A program made the position numbers and the translations under genes. The notes under the pieces were generated by a model. It had not been told where the DNA came from and ran no database searches. It saw nothing but the letters and a program-made list of their open reading frames with translations. Of a stretch of DNA of 64,000 nt, positions 8,660 through 17,918 are shown piece after piece (within the stretch, counting starts at the first letter, position 1; every line of letters begins with the position of its first letter). The stretch spans positions 206,001 to 270,000 of the forward strand of contig NZ_JASNVW010000002.1 in NCBI RefSeq assembly GCF_030186535.1. Reading direction: 5' to 3'. This DNA comes from Ignisphaera cupida. GTDB lineage: Archaea; Thermoproteota; Thermoprotei_A; Sulfolobales; Ignisphaeraceae.

Positions 8660-9586
8660 CTATGTAGCCTCCCAAATATAATCCACTACCTCATCATGTT
8701 TCGGGGCTTCGTGAGAACCTAGCCTCATTATCTTTAGTGCTGCAACAGCATTTGCATATAGAATGGCTTTTCTTATGGAATAACCTCTTACAAAACCTGA
8801 TATAAGACCAGCTGCAAATGCATCACCAGCACCTGTTGTATCAACAACCTTGCTTACTTTTATAGCTGGAACCTCCTCATCAACACCATTTCCAAGTGCA
8901 TATACACCTCTTGCACCAAGCTTTACTATAACCAGTTCAGGTCCAAGACTCTTTATAATCTTGGCAGCCTCTCTATAGTTATCAGGACTTGCACCTGTTA
9001 ATGCAGCAGCCTCCATATTATTTAGCAAGACAATATCAACTTGTTTAATAATTGCTTCAAGTTCTTTCAAGCCTTTTTTAGACAATACTCTTCCAGGATC
9101 CCAAGAAACTTTAACACTATTCTTCTTAGCTATTTCAATAACTTTTAGCGATGTGTCAACTCTTAAACTTGCTATGTGAACATAGCGAGTACTCGCAACT
9201 ATGTCATCAATAACATCACTTGGCTCAAGTTCTTCTGCAACTCCTTTAAATCCATACATTGTTATATCACCGTTCTTATCTATAACAACTATTGTAAAAC
9301 CTGTTTGCCCTTTCGACGAGACTCTTAAACCTGTTATGTCAACTCCTTCTCTTAGAAGCTCATCAACAACTATTCTTCCAAAGCTATCAAAACCTATTTT
9401 AGCTATTATAGCTGTTTTAAGTCCTAGTCTAGCACCATCTATAGCAATGTTTACAGCTGAGCCTCCACCACCCCAAACCTGGCTCAAAACCTTGGCTTCT
9501 TCATCTGGACCAGGAAACTTTTCAACAACAATTCTGATATCTACAAGAGCATGGCCAACAGAAACCAGGTCATATCTTAATGTCAT
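8660..9586 (-). CDS. PfkB-family sugar kinase
   Basis: A 308-residue ribokinase/PfkB fold kinase. The N-terminal GGGGSAVNIAIDGARLG matches the substrate-binding glycine motif, and DTTGAGDAFAAG carries the catalytic base and anion hole. It phosphorylates a sugar with ATP. It lies 9 bases downstream of the aldolase gene with a GTGA ribosome site, so the two form an operon. That pairing suggests the kinase makes the phosphate (for example a ketohexose or 2-keto-3-deoxy acid phosphate) that the aldolase splits. Candidates are a fructose/tagatose 6-phosphate kinase or KDG kinase; the sequence alone does not decide. Confidence 0.85.
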   Translation of the reverse strand: MTLRYDLVSVGHALVDIRIVVEKFPGPDEEAKVLSQVWGGGGSAVNIAIDGARLGLKTAIIAKIGFDSFGRIVVDELLREGVDITGLRVSSKGQTGFTIVVIDKNGDITMYGFKGVAEELEPSDVIDDIVASTRYVHIASLRVDTSLKVIEIAKKNSVKVSWDPGRVLSKKGLKELEAIIKQVDIVLLNNMEAAALTGASPDNYREAAKIIKSLGPELVIVKLGARGVYALGNGVDEEVPAIKVSKVVDTTGAGDAFAAGLISGFVRGYSIRKAILYANAVAALKIMRLGSHEAPKHDEVVDYIWEAT

Positions 9587-9595
9587 TTCAATTCA

Positions 9596-10411
9596 CTACT
9601 CAACATATTTTATAACATCCTCAGGCTCTTTATTATCATGAACAATAGCCATTATAGCTTTTATCATTCCAGAGGGGTTTTTATGCTGAAAAACATTTCT
9701 ACCAACAACAACACCACTCGCCCCAGCCTCAACAACATTTTTAACATCTACTAGAAAATCCATTGGTTTTTCTCTAGCAGGTCCTCCACTCATAAGCACT
9801 GGAACACCAGCAGCAACCCTCACAACCTCTGCAAATGTTTCTCTAGATCCTGTATAATATGTTTTTATCAAATCAGCCCCACTTTCTATTGCAGCTCTAA
9901 CCCCATACTTAACAACTTCAACATCATACATATTCTTTATTGCTGGTCCCCTGGGATATGCAAGTTGAAGACATGGCAAGCCATATCTTTCAGCAGCTTC
10001 TCTAACACTAAACCACATACTCAGCATAGTGTCTTCGTATTGACTACCCCAGTAAACAGTAGCTGCAACAGCATCAGCACCAAGAGCAATAGCATCCTCA
10101 ACATAGCCAAAAACACTTTGAAGCATTCTCTGATCCTCAGGCCTTAAATTAGTTTTGCTAGTCACTTTAACAATTAAAGCTGTTTTATTAGCCCAAACAT
10201 CATGTGTTAAATAAGCCATGCCAGGCAAAAGCATAACAGCATCAACACCAGCATCAACAACTTTTCTAAGTATCACCTTGGGATCGATATGCTCAGAAGG
10301 AAAATCCTTTGGACCATGCTCAACACCATGATCAAAAGCAAACACAACAGCCCTTCCACTTCTTAAAATTCTTGAAAGCCTAACTTTTTTACCAATAAAA
10401 TTAAACACCAA
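9596..10411 (-). CDS. DhnA-type class I fructose-bisphosphate aldolase family protein
   Basis: A 271-residue DeoC/LacD-superfamily TIM barrel of the archaeal DhnA group. AFDHGVEHGP is the family N-terminal signature, LIKTYYTGS carries the Schiff-base lysine, and SGGP plus GRNVFQ bind phosphate. The family contains archaeal class I fructose-1,6-bisphosphate aldolases and the related ADH synthases of aromatic synthesis. The operon partner, a PfkB kinase immediately downstream, favours sugar-bisphosphate cleavage. The start is TTG 10411 or GTG 10408, with GGTG 7 bases upstream and an AT-rich TATATAATAT-like box on this strand near 10424-10433. Confidence 0.85.
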   Translation of the reverse strand: MVFNFIGKKVRLSRILRSGRAVVFAFDHGVEHGPKDFPSEHIDPKVILRKVVDAGVDAVMLLPGMAYLTHDVWANKTALIVKVTSKTNLRPEDQRMLQSVFGYVEDAIALGADAVAATVYWGSQYEDTMLSMWFSVREAAERYGLPCLQLAYPRGPAIKNMYDVEVVKYGVRAAIESGADLIKTYYTGSRETFAEVVRVAAGVPVLMSGGPAREKPMDFLVDVKNVVEAGASGVVVGRNVFQHKNPSGMIKAIMAIVHDNKEPEDVIKYVE

Positions 10412-10496
10412 AGTACAACACCAAAATATTATATAGAGGACATAATTATATAAATTTATTGTAAAGTATTTTGAAGAATCTTCAACATTACTTCAT

Positions 10497-10770
10497 TTAC
10501 AACTGAAAGCATACAAGCTTTCTATTTTATGTTTTCTACTGATGATGATAATAGCATTTAGTGTTTTGATGATGAGTTGCACTAAGAAGTTGATGCGGAA
10601 TTGGCAACACAGAAAAAAGTTCAGATGGGGGATCTCTAATCATTCTGATTGTTCAGCAAATGACAGATATAAACCCGAATAGATGCTGGAAACCAAGAAT
10701 TGCCCCCGTTGAAGTCACCGCTCTTTAGAGCTGGGAGGAGGTCAGACCAAGAAACCTACTGTTGTTATAG
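10497..10770 (+). mobile_element. Decayed insertion-sequence 3' relic, copy A
   Basis: This gene-free segment begins with TTTACAACTGAAAGC and matches the segment at 21651-21915 in the same order. Shared blocks are TTGGCAACAC at 10601, TCAGATGGGG at 10621 and CGAATAGATGCTGG at 10676. One frame near the end reads PLKSPLFRAGRRS, resembling the C-terminal tail of IS200/IS605 TnpB proteins, and CCGCTCTTTAGAGCTGG could form the terminal hairpin. No usable reading frame survives. The rest of the gap, to 11072, holds nothing I recognise. A structured RNA is the alternative reading. Confidence 0.4.
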
Positions 10771-11072
10771 CTATACCTGAACTAGTTGTGTTGATACTTC
10801 TGAAAGTAGCTGCAACAAGGTCTTTACATATCTAAGCAATTCTTACCTAATAATTATCAACTTAGTTAATAGCAAAGCAATATAAACATTTTTAAGACAA
10901 ACTTTAATACCTATACCATCACAACTCTATAGATAAAGTGAAAGAGAGGGTACCCAAAGGCTTGATGAATCTGAGCGTTATGCTGAAAAGCATATTGAGA
11001 GGACAAAACTAGTGATCAACTAGTAAAAGACCTAAGCCTCAAGCATTTACTTCTATATCTTACTTAATTATA

Positions 11073-11486
11073 TTAACTCGATTTACGCCTCATAACTAAT
11101 ATGGCTAGCGCTAATAGCAGTGCTCCTCCACTAGCCATTAACATATGTGTAGGTTCTTTCATTAAAGCTCCTAGAGCTACTTCTCTCACAAGTATTATAA
11201 TTCCCACTTCAAGAAATTCCTCAACACTATGTTTAGCGCTTTCAAAAACTCTTACGAATGTTCTCAAAAGCTCAATTAATATAATAATTGTAAAAAGTTC
11301 TGTGAAAACAAGCTGAAGCTCGGTTACAGGAGAGTAGATGTTTATACTAATTAGATCTTTAATTAAAATGGAAAAAGCTACTCCGCATAACACTGCTAAT
11401 ATTACGATTATAAGAGACTCTGAAATTTCCATAAACAATTTGCTAAAACGAGGAATTAGTGAACGAAGTCTACGTGTCCAAGACAT
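11073..11486 (-). CDS. PsiE-like membrane protein
   Basis: A 137-residue integral membrane protein with four predicted helices. The block EFLEVGIIILVREVALG and the preceding FTIIILIELLRTFV match the phosphate-starvation-inducible PsiE family of bacteria and archaea, whose biochemical role is unknown. The N-terminus is short and basic (WTRRLRSLIPRF). It stands alone between two long non-coding stretches, so no operon context helps. Transcription may depend on phosphate, but nothing in the local sequence shows this. Confidence 0.7.
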   Translation of the reverse strand: MSWTRRLRSLIPRFSKLFMEISESLIIVILAVLCGVAFSILIKDLISINIYSPVTELQLVFTELFTIIILIELLRTFVRVFESAKHSVEEFLEVGIIILVREVALGALMKEPTHMLMASGGALLLALAILVMRRKSS

Positions 11487-11870
11487 TTTTATTCACTATA
11501 GGATTTGTTTTAAAGCTTCAAATAAACTGTGTTATAGTTACAGAAATTAAAATTTTATTAATTTATTAAATCAGATTGGATTTGTATATACAAAAAGCAT
11601 TGAAAGAAATATAAATGCAGCTGAGTTTTCATTAGAAATAATATAGTTGTGATGAAATATTTTTTAGTTCAATAAAGTTATAGCAATTATTTTAATGCAT
11701 CAATGAAAAGGCTTTATGCAAATGATTTTGCAATTTACTCTATTTAGTTATGTGCAATACTGAATTCTTGATATAGATTTTTAAATCGTGTTTTATTTTT
11801 ATTTTCATGTTTTGTGTAGCAACATGGCTATTCATTTTCATTGCATTGTTTAGTATGTTGGTGAATTGTA
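11487..11870. other. AT-rich intergenic region, no gene seen
   Basis: This 384-base gap separates two divergent membrane-protein genes. It is strongly A/T-rich with several TATA-like stretches, as expected for two promoters. I see no RNA gene, repeat or conserved reading frame in it. Confidence 0.5.
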
Positions 11871-13061
11871 TTGGTTTTACCTACTGAGGTTACACTTTTC
11901 GTTGCCTCCATTCTACTTGTATTCATATTGGTTTTTCAAAGACTTAACATTGCTTTTGTTATTGGTTTGGCGATGACTCTATTCTCGATACCTATTTTTG
12001 GCTTAAGAATTGTTGAAATTGTTAAGGAATCTTTTGATTGGATTCTTCTAAACACTATTGCATCACTTGTTTTGGCAATGTTTTTAGCTGATTTGTATAG
12101 ATCTACAGGTGTTGGATATAGAATGGCCTCGTCTCTTGAATCTCTAAGCCCAAGAATTGCAGCAGTTTCTGTTCCAGCAGTGATTGGGCTTTTACCAATG
12201 CCTGCAGGTGCATATGTATCAGCAACAATTATCGATCCTTTATACACTAAATGCAGTCTTGAATCACATGAAAAAACCTTTTTGAATTACTGGTTTAGAC
12301 ATGTATGGGTTACTGTATGGCCTTTGTACCAAGGCATTATACTAGCTTCTGCTATTGTTGGTATGAGCTTTAGTGAAATAGCTTATCGCAACTGGCCAAT
12401 ATTTTTAAGTGCTGTACTGGGAGGATTGTTTATGTCTAGAAGAATTTTTCAAAAGCTGAGTAATAACTGTGTTGGAGTCAGGGGAAGCAGGGACTATAGG
12501 GGCTTGGTGCACCTATGGCCTTTTATAGTAATTGCTGTAACAAGTCTAGCTATTGACATTCCACTTTCTCTGTCACTTGCAATAACAATTGCGCTTTTTA
12601 TAGCGATTTACAAACCTTCGCTAAAAACCATTGCGAAAAGCCTTAGATATTCACTAGATCCAACTATAAACATTCTCATAATAGAGTCAATGATTTTCAG
12701 CAAAGCAATTGAAAAATCAGGATTGGCAAATCAGCTAATGCAATACCTATCTTCTTATATAGACATAGCGGTTTTTTCAATTCCATTTCTAATGGTCGTT
12801 GCAACAGGATTTGAATTCACATATGTAACACTTGCATTTCCATCAATTCTACCACTTCTCAAAGACTATAGAATAACAATAGCATTTCTAGGTGGTTTCG
12901 CAGGAGCAATGCTTTCACCATCACATGCGTGCTTCGTGCTTTCTGCAAAATTCTTTAAATCTAGTCTTGGCAGCGTCTATAGAAAGCATTTAATTCAAAC
13001 TACTGCTTTTACAATACTAATAGGAATTGCAATAACATTGCTTATCTTCAAATTTGCTTAA
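11871..13061 (+). CDS. DUF401-family permease
   Basis: A 396-residue protein with about ten to eleven hydrophobic segments. GLLPMPAGAYVSA and the later FLNYWFRHVWVTVWPLY, GIILAS match the DUF401 permease family, related to gluconate/anion symporter folds. A second inverted half is suggested by MLSPSHACFVLSAK near the C-terminus. The start is TTG with GGTGA 7 bases upstream. It is followed by an MFS gene and sugar isomerase gene on the same strand, so transport of a sugar acid or other organic anion is plausible but not shown. Confidence 0.7.
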   Translation: MVLPTEVTLFVASILLVFILVFQRLNIAFVIGLAMTLFSIPIFGLRIVEIVKESFDWILLNTIASLVLAMFLADLYRSTGVGYRMASSLESLSPRIAAVSVPAVIGLLPMPAGAYVSATIIDPLYTKCSLESHEKTFLNYWFRHVWVTVWPLYQGIILASAIVGMSFSEIAYRNWPIFLSAVLGGLFMSRRIFQKLSNNCVGVRGSRDYRGLVHLWPFIVIAVTSLAIDIPLSLSLAITIALFIAIYKPSLKTIAKSLRYSLDPTINILIIESMIFSKAIEKSGLANQLMQYLSSYIDIAVFSIPFLMVVATGFEFTYVTLAFPSILPLLKDYRITIAFLGGFAGAMLSPSHACFVLSAKFFKSSLGSVYRKHLIQTTAFTILIGIAITLLIFKFA

Positions 13062-13117
13062 AACTTTACCTCAATACACCGTTTTTAAATAGTTTCATTA
13101 TAGTGGCAAATGCTTAG

Positions 13118-14344
13118 ATGAGAAATATGAAAAATAGGGAATCAATTATAATGATTGCAATGCTTCTTGTTACAACAGTTGGTTCCTTATCTGTTTTCAT
13201 CATAGGAACTGTGGCAAAATTTGTCATGGAAGATCTTAAACTGTCTTACAGTTTAATGGGTTTTGCAATATCTATTCAAAGAATTGCGTCAACAATTACA
13301 GCATTGTTCATAGGATATGCAATTGACCGTTTGGGGCCTTTGAATGTGCTTTTCATGACCATGACAATATCAGTTTCATCACTATTTCTAACACCTCTGT
13401 CTCAAGGACTGGAGTTGTTACTAGCAACACGAGTTGTTGCGGGTGCTGTTTTTCCTGCTTATTGGCCATCATGTACTAAAATAACTTCTTTTGCTATATC
13501 AAGAAGGAGAATAGGGTTTGCAACAGCATTATTTGAGTCAGGCTCTGTTGTAGGTGTTGTAATAACTTATTTGCTTATACCAGTTACAAACTCTTGGAGA
13601 GAACTATTTGTTATATCAACACTTATTTCTTTAATCTTAGCTTTTGCAGCAATAGCATTACTATCAAAAGAGGTAAAAACTAGCTACAAAGGTTTGCGGC
13701 ATGGTATAGGAATGGGTTTTGGTGTTAATGCAAAGAGTAGGGAGATTGTTGAAAGAGCTATCATAATCTTTTTTGCTTTTCTACTTGCTTTACAGCCCTG
13801 GGCTTTCTATACTTCATGGCTTTCAACATATATTATGGAGAAAACAAGAACAGAAATCAAGGATATTTGGATTCCAATAACAGTTTTTCTACTAATTGGA
13901 ATGGTTCTTGGAATAGTATCATCAATTTCATCAGATAAAATAGGAGGGTTAAAGGGAAGGAAAATGGTGTTATCAATAACACTAGGAGTAACAGCAATTT
14001 CACTCTACATGCTTACTTTATCAACTTCTAACATATTTGTATGGTTCTTTGTTGCAACATCTATCGTGTCATATAGAGCTTTTTTGCCATTGGCATGGGC
14101 GATAATAAATGACATTATTCCGCAGAATCTAGCAGGATTTATTAGTAGTGTAAATGCGTTGGCAGGTCAAATATCGATGATGATAACACCGATTATAATG
14201 GCATACATAAGAGATGTTATAGGTTCATTCGACATAAGTGTAGCAATATTGGCGCTTTTTGTATTTATTTCAATACCATTGTACTTGTGTTTAAAACCTG
14301 TTTCACCAACTAATCGAAATTGTATACTTCAAATAGGTATTTGA
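13118..14344 (+). CDS. Major facilitator superfamily transporter
   Basis: A 408-residue protein with about twelve transmembrane helices in two six-helix halves and a basic central loop (KEVKTSYKGLRHG). The stretch YAIDRLGPLNV between helices 2 and 3 resembles the MFS A-motif. It probably moves a small metabolite with or against a proton gradient. It lies 57 bases after the DUF401 permease gene and 73 bases before the sugar isomerase gene. This context points to uptake of saccharides used by the neighbouring enzymes; the substrate is not identifiable. Confidence 0.85.
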   Translation: MRNMKNRESIIMIAMLLVTTVGSLSVFIIGTVAKFVMEDLKLSYSLMGFAISIQRIASTITALFIGYAIDRLGPLNVLFMTMTISVSSLFLTPLSQGLELLLATRVVAGAVFPAYWPSCTKITSFAISRRRIGFATALFESGSVVGVVITYLLIPVTNSWRELFVISTLISLILAFAAIALLSKEVKTSYKGLRHGIGMGFGVNAKSREIVERAIIIFFAFLLALQPWAFYTSWLSTYIMEKTRTEIKDIWIPITVFLLIGMVLGIVSSISSDKIGGLKGRKMVLSITLGVTAISLYMLTLSTSNIFVWFFVATSIVSYRAFLPLAWAIINDIIPQNLAGFISSVNALAGQISMMITPIIMAYIRDVIGSFDISVAILALFVFISIPLYLCLKPVSPTNRNCILQIGI

Positions 14345-14417
14345 AAATCAGAATCTAGATAAAAATATAAGCTTTGCCTGTTCTTAGAATTATTGTTGAG
14401 GTTAGAGGTGAGTAAAA

Positions 14418-15533
14418 GTGGTTAGATTTGAGGCTTTAAGTAAACTAGATGAGTTTAAGGGGTTTCTCGAGGGAGATGCTGTTGATAAGTTTCTAGAATC
14501 TTTTGATATAAAGTTTGGTAGTGGTACTTGGGCTGCTGGAGGATTTAGCGATAGGTTTATGGCGAGAGGATATTTTCCAGATCTTCCATCAGATGTGTTG
14601 TCTAGAATTGAGAGAATAAGGAAGGCTGGGATTAGAGCATTTGTTCCCATAAATGTTGAGTTCTTTGATGACAAGCTTGAGATTAGGTGGGATCTCGTTG
14701 AAAAAGTTGCTGAATATGCTAAAAGAAATAACATGGTTGTAGCAGGTCTTGCAATGGATCTTTCAGGTGTGCCGGAGCTTAAATTGGGCTCTATAACCAA
14801 TCCTGATTCAGCTCTTAGAAGAAAATCTGTTGAGATACTTGTGAAGAGTATGGATATAGCTAAGAAGCTTGGAGTTGATGTGGTGTCTTTCTGGCCTGGT
14901 CAAGATGGGTGGGACTATAGTTTTGAGAGAAACTATGGAAAGCTTCTTTCACTATATGTTAGTGGTTTGAAGGAGCTTGCTTCAGAAGCTTCTTCAAGAG
15001 GTTTAATGCTTTGTATTGAAGCTAAGCTTAAAGAGCCTAAGGAAGGAAACATGGTCATGCCGACAACACATGTAGCAATAGCTATTGCTAGAAGAATAAA
15101 TGATGAGCTTGGTAAAAATGTTGTTGGCATAACCATTGATTATGGCCACGAGCTTATGTATGCTGTTGAACCCGCCTATACAGTGTACCTTGCAAAATAC
15201 TTTGATGTGCCACTACTATCAATACACATAAACACTGCAAAAACTCATAGCAATGATGAGGATAGGGTTGTGGGAACAGGCGATATATGGCAATTCATAG
15301 ACTTTCTATATGCAACAATAGACACAGGATATACTGGGTGGTACATACTAGATCAATTCACATACAGAATGGATCCAGTAGATGGAATGAGGCTATCAAA
15401 AGAGTTCTTTGCAAACTCGATGAAAAAAGCACTTGAGATTTACAGACATAGAGATGAGCTGGAGAAGGCCAGGGAACTTGGCAATCAGGCAAAAATATTA
15501 GACCTTGTTAAAAAGATTCTATACAACTTCTAA
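14418..15533 (+). CDS. Sugar isomerase, xylose/rhamnose isomerase-like TIM barrel
   Basis: A 371-residue TIM-barrel protein. VVSFWPGQDGWDYSF resembles the substrate loop of L-rhamnose and xylose isomerase-like proteins. Probable metal ligands are Glu in CIEAKL, Asp and His in TIDYGHE, His in SIHINT and Asp near LDQFTYRMDP. It would interconvert an aldose and a ketose. The GTG start is preceded by GAGGTG at a spacing of 7. Position in the sugar-acid region, after two transporters and before a PIG-L deacetylase, suggests a catabolic isomerase. It differs clearly from the TIM barrel at 3596. The exact sugar is unknown. Confidence 0.75.
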   Translation: MVRFEALSKLDEFKGFLEGDAVDKFLESFDIKFGSGTWAAGGFSDRFMARGYFPDLPSDVLSRIERIRKAGIRAFVPINVEFFDDKLEIRWDLVEKVAEYAKRNNMVVAGLAMDLSGVPELKLGSITNPDSALRRKSVEILVKSMDIAKKLGVDVVSFWPGQDGWDYSFERNYGKLLSLYVSGLKELASEASSRGLMLCIEAKLKEPKEGNMVMPTTHVAIAIARRINDELGKNVVGITIDYGHELMYAVEPAYTVYLAKYFDVPLLSIHINTAKTHSNDEDRVVGTGDIWQFIDFLYATIDTGYTGWYILDQFTYRMDPVDGMRLSKEFFANSMKKALEIYRHRDELEKARELGNQAKILDLVKKILYNF

Positions 15534-15540
15534 ACACAAT

Positions 15541-15560
15541 TTTTCTTTTTATTTTTTATT
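15541..15560 (+). terminator. T-rich terminator after the sugar isomerase gene
   Basis: TTTTCTTTTTATTTTTTATT follows the stop codon within ten bases. It fits an archaeal intrinsic terminator and precedes the separate TATA box (TTTTATATATG near 15586) of the deacetylase gene. Confidence 0.5.
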
Positions 15561-15634
15561 GCTTAAAACTTCTCAGCATAGAAAAGTTTTATATATGTAT
15601 TCTCACATAGTAGGTACTTGGTGAAAACTCTTTG

Positions 15635-16459
15635 ATGCAAGACTTAGAAAAAATGATCAATGAAATTTTGAAATTGCCTGAATCAGAGGCTTTAAAAACT
15701 ATTGTTAGAAGTATTGTTGCACCTGATTTCGATAAAGCCTTTGACAACTCCAGAAGAGTTTTGTGTGTAGCTCCCCATCCTGATGATTGTGAAGTTGGTG
15801 CTGGTGGAACTATTGCAGCACTTGTGAAACTAGGTAAGGATGTTTTCTTTGCTGTTTTAAGTGATGGTTGCTTGGGCACCTCAGACCCTAGTCTATATCC
15901 ACAAAAACTTGCTGAAATTCGTAGACTTGAGCAGGAGGAGGCGGCGAAGATGCTTGGTGTAAAAAATGTTTTTTGGCTTGGATATAAAGATGGTTATGTG
16001 CCTTACAATAAAGAGGCTAGGGCAAAACTAGTTACTTTAATTAGATTTTTGAAGCCGGATCTCATTCTTGCACCGGATCCATGGCTTTCATACGAGGCGC
16101 ACCCAGATCATAGAAACACAGGGTTTTTAGCAGCAGAAGCAACTATGGTTTCTAGTTTGCCACATTATGTTGAAGAAGATTTGCTAAAGGGTTTAGAACC
16201 TTGGAAACCAAAATACATAGCATTTTACTATACATCAAAACCTAATTTCTATTACGACATAACAAACTATATAGAGGCTAAGTTAAAAGCGTTGAAAATT
16301 CACAAATCTCAATTTGAAGCAAATTGGGATATGTTCGAAGCTTTAATCAAGTTCATTGCTGCAGTCTATGGCAAAAGAGCTGGTGTTAAATATGCAGAAG
16401 CTTTTAAACTTCTTCCAACATCACTTATACATGCAGTTCCATTTGCAGAAATAATTTAG
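15635..16459 (+). CDS. PIG-L (LmbE) family deacetylase
   Basis: A 274-residue zinc hydrolase. APHPDD near residue 45 and EAHPDHRN near residue 155 supply the metal ligands (His, Asp, His) and catalytic aspartate of PIG-L/LmbE deacetylases. Archaeal members remove acetyl groups from N-acetylglucosamine or its oligomers; others act on GlcNAc lipids or mycothiol-type compounds. A TATA box near 15586 starts a new transcript. TTG 15632 directly precedes the ATG at 15635 and could be the start instead. The DUF998 membrane gene begins two bases after its stop. The substrate is likely an acetamido sugar. Confidence 0.85.
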   Translation: MQDLEKMINEILKLPESEALKTIVRSIVAPDFDKAFDNSRRVLCVAPHPDDCEVGAGGTIAALVKLGKDVFFAVLSDGCLGTSDPSLYPQKLAEIRRLEQEEAAKMLGVKNVFWLGYKDGYVPYNKEARAKLVTLIRFLKPDLILAPDPWLSYEAHPDHRNTGFLAAEATMVSSLPHYVEEDLLKGLEPWKPKYIAFYYTSKPNFYYDITNYIEAKLKALKIHKSQFEANWDMFEALIKFIAAVYGKRAGVKYAEAFKLLPTSLIHAVPFAEII

Positions 16460-16461
16460 AA

Positions 16462-17040
16462 GTGAGGAACATGGTAAACGATATGATAAACACAATTATC
16501 TTCACCATATGGAAATTTACAGGAATTATTGCAGCAGTTTTGGCTTGGATAATCATAGCTATTTCCATATCTCAAAACCCTTGGTTTGATGTTTTTAAGC
16601 ATGCACTAAGTGATTTAGGTGGGTCAAAGGCTAATAACCCATGGATATATAACATAGGCTTGATAGTTACAGGTGTTATAACGTGTTTATACGCATTATA
16701 CATAGCTTATGTGGCAAATAGCAAAGTATATGTATATGCATCTGCACTACTATTTGTAGCTGGAATCTTCCTGGCATTGATAGGTATTTACCCAAGTGGG
16801 ACAAGGCCTCACACCTTTGTATCAACATGGTTTTTCATACAGATGCTTCTTGCAATAATTGCTACAGCTATAGGAATGGCTGTGGAGCATAGAATAGTAT
16901 ACAGCATAGTTTTTGGTGTTGTAGCAATTGCAGGTCCTTTAGGTGCTATATTCTTGAAGTGGCCTTCTGTAGCACTTTTAGAAATATATGGAATAGTGTT
17001 GATAGATATCTGCGTAGTTTTAATGACAACAAGGTTTTGA
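16462..17040 (+). CDS. DUF998-family membrane protein
   Basis: A 192-residue protein with six predicted transmembrane helices. NPWFDVFKHALSDLGG after the first helix and GIYPSGTRPHTFVS in the middle are typical of DUF998 proteins, whose function is unknown. The GTG start lies two bases beyond the deacetylase stop, so the genes are translationally close and probably co-transcribed. It may be a membrane partner for glycan or lipid processing; that is only inferred from the neighbour. Confidence 0.75.
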   Translation: MRNMVNDMINTIIFTIWKFTGIIAAVLAWIIIAISISQNPWFDVFKHALSDLGGSKANNPWIYNIGLIVTGVITCLYALYIAYVANSKVYVYASALLFVAGIFLALIGIYPSGTRPHTFVSTWFFIQMLLAIIATAIGMAVEHRIVYSIVFGVVAIAGPLGAIFLKWPSVALLEIYGIVLIDICVVLMTTRF

Positions 17041-17060
17041 TTTTTGAATTGCAACAAAAT

Positions 17061-17852
17061 TTATTTGCCTTGGCTAAGCATTTGCTCATACTCACTGTAT
17101 GCGTCGTTCAATGCTTTTACTAGTCTCTGCTTAGCCCCATAAACATACATTTTCTCTATAGCTTTAATAGTAACCCCCTTCGGCGTTATTACAGCATCTC
17201 TCACTTCACTCACACTTTTTGTTTCAAGCAAGGCTCCAACACCTTTGAATACAGTTGACAAAGCCTTTTTAGCAATGTTATATTGCAGTCCTGCTTTGAG
17301 AGCTGACAACAAGAATGCATCAAATATTTCAGCAACTATAGCTGGTGTTGAAGCTGAGTAAAATGTTAGCATATTCAATGTCTCTTCATCAACCCACTCA
17401 ATCTCTCCAAGAAGTCTAAAGACACTTTCCAAATACTCACTTCTTCTCGACTGAGGGGATAGAGCTATAAACCCTTCATTAACCTCTACAGCAATGTTTG
17501 GCATAGCTCTATACACAACTGATTTTGGTAGCAACTCCTCAATTTTCTTCAATGGTACTAAAGCAGCTATAGACACAACAATTTTTCCTTCAGCTGCATT
17601 AGCAAAGCTTTTAACAGCTTCTTCAACATCTCTAGGCTTAACAGCCACAATAACTATTTCAGAGTATTTGCAAACCTCTGCAGCTGTTTCTACAACTCTA
17701 AACCCATTGGATTCAGCATCTTTTCTAGCTGAAGACAACTTATCATAAACAGTAATACAAGATTTTTCCAAGCCTGCTTTTGAAAAGCCTATGGCCATTG
17801 CCTTGCCCATTCTACCAAAACCTATAAAGCTGATTCTTATACACTTAGACAT
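17061..17852 (-). CDS. proC: Pyrroline-5-carboxylate reductase
   Basis: Final enzyme of proline synthesis, reducing 1-pyrroline-5-carboxylate with NAD(P)H. The N-terminal SFIGFGRMGKAMA is the dinucleotide-binding motif, VAVKPRDVEEAV is the family's second strand signature, and VVYRAMPN follows. The C-terminal oligomer domain holds the catalytic-site region around DAVITPKGVTI. I chose the ATG at 17852 because GAGGTG ends 6 bases before it; GTG and TTG codons just upstream overlap that ribosome site. Length (about 263 residues) is normal. It is divergent from the aminotransferase gene. Confidence 0.92.
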   Translation of the reverse strand: MSKCIRISFIGFGRMGKAMAIGFSKAGLEKSCITVYDKLSSARKDAESNGFRVVETAAEVCKYSEIVIVAVKPRDVEEAVKSFANAAEGKIVVSIAALVPLKKIEELLPKSVVYRAMPNIAVEVNEGFIALSPQSRRSEYLESVFRLLGEIEWVDEETLNMLTFYSASTPAIVAEIFDAFLLSALKAGLQYNIAKKALSTVFKGVGALLETKSVSEVRDAVITPKGVTIKAIEKMYVYGAKQRLVKALNDAYSEYEQMLSQGK

Positions 17853-17918
17853 TCTCAACACCTCGCATACTGTCTTTCAATCAACAAACTTTTATATGCT
17901 AAGCACAAATCTGTTTTC

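Noticed and set aside
10540-10600. C/D box guide RNA (two GATGATGA boxes in relic A)
   Set aside because: No matching CTGA D boxes at proper spacing, and copy B does not keep the boxes intact.
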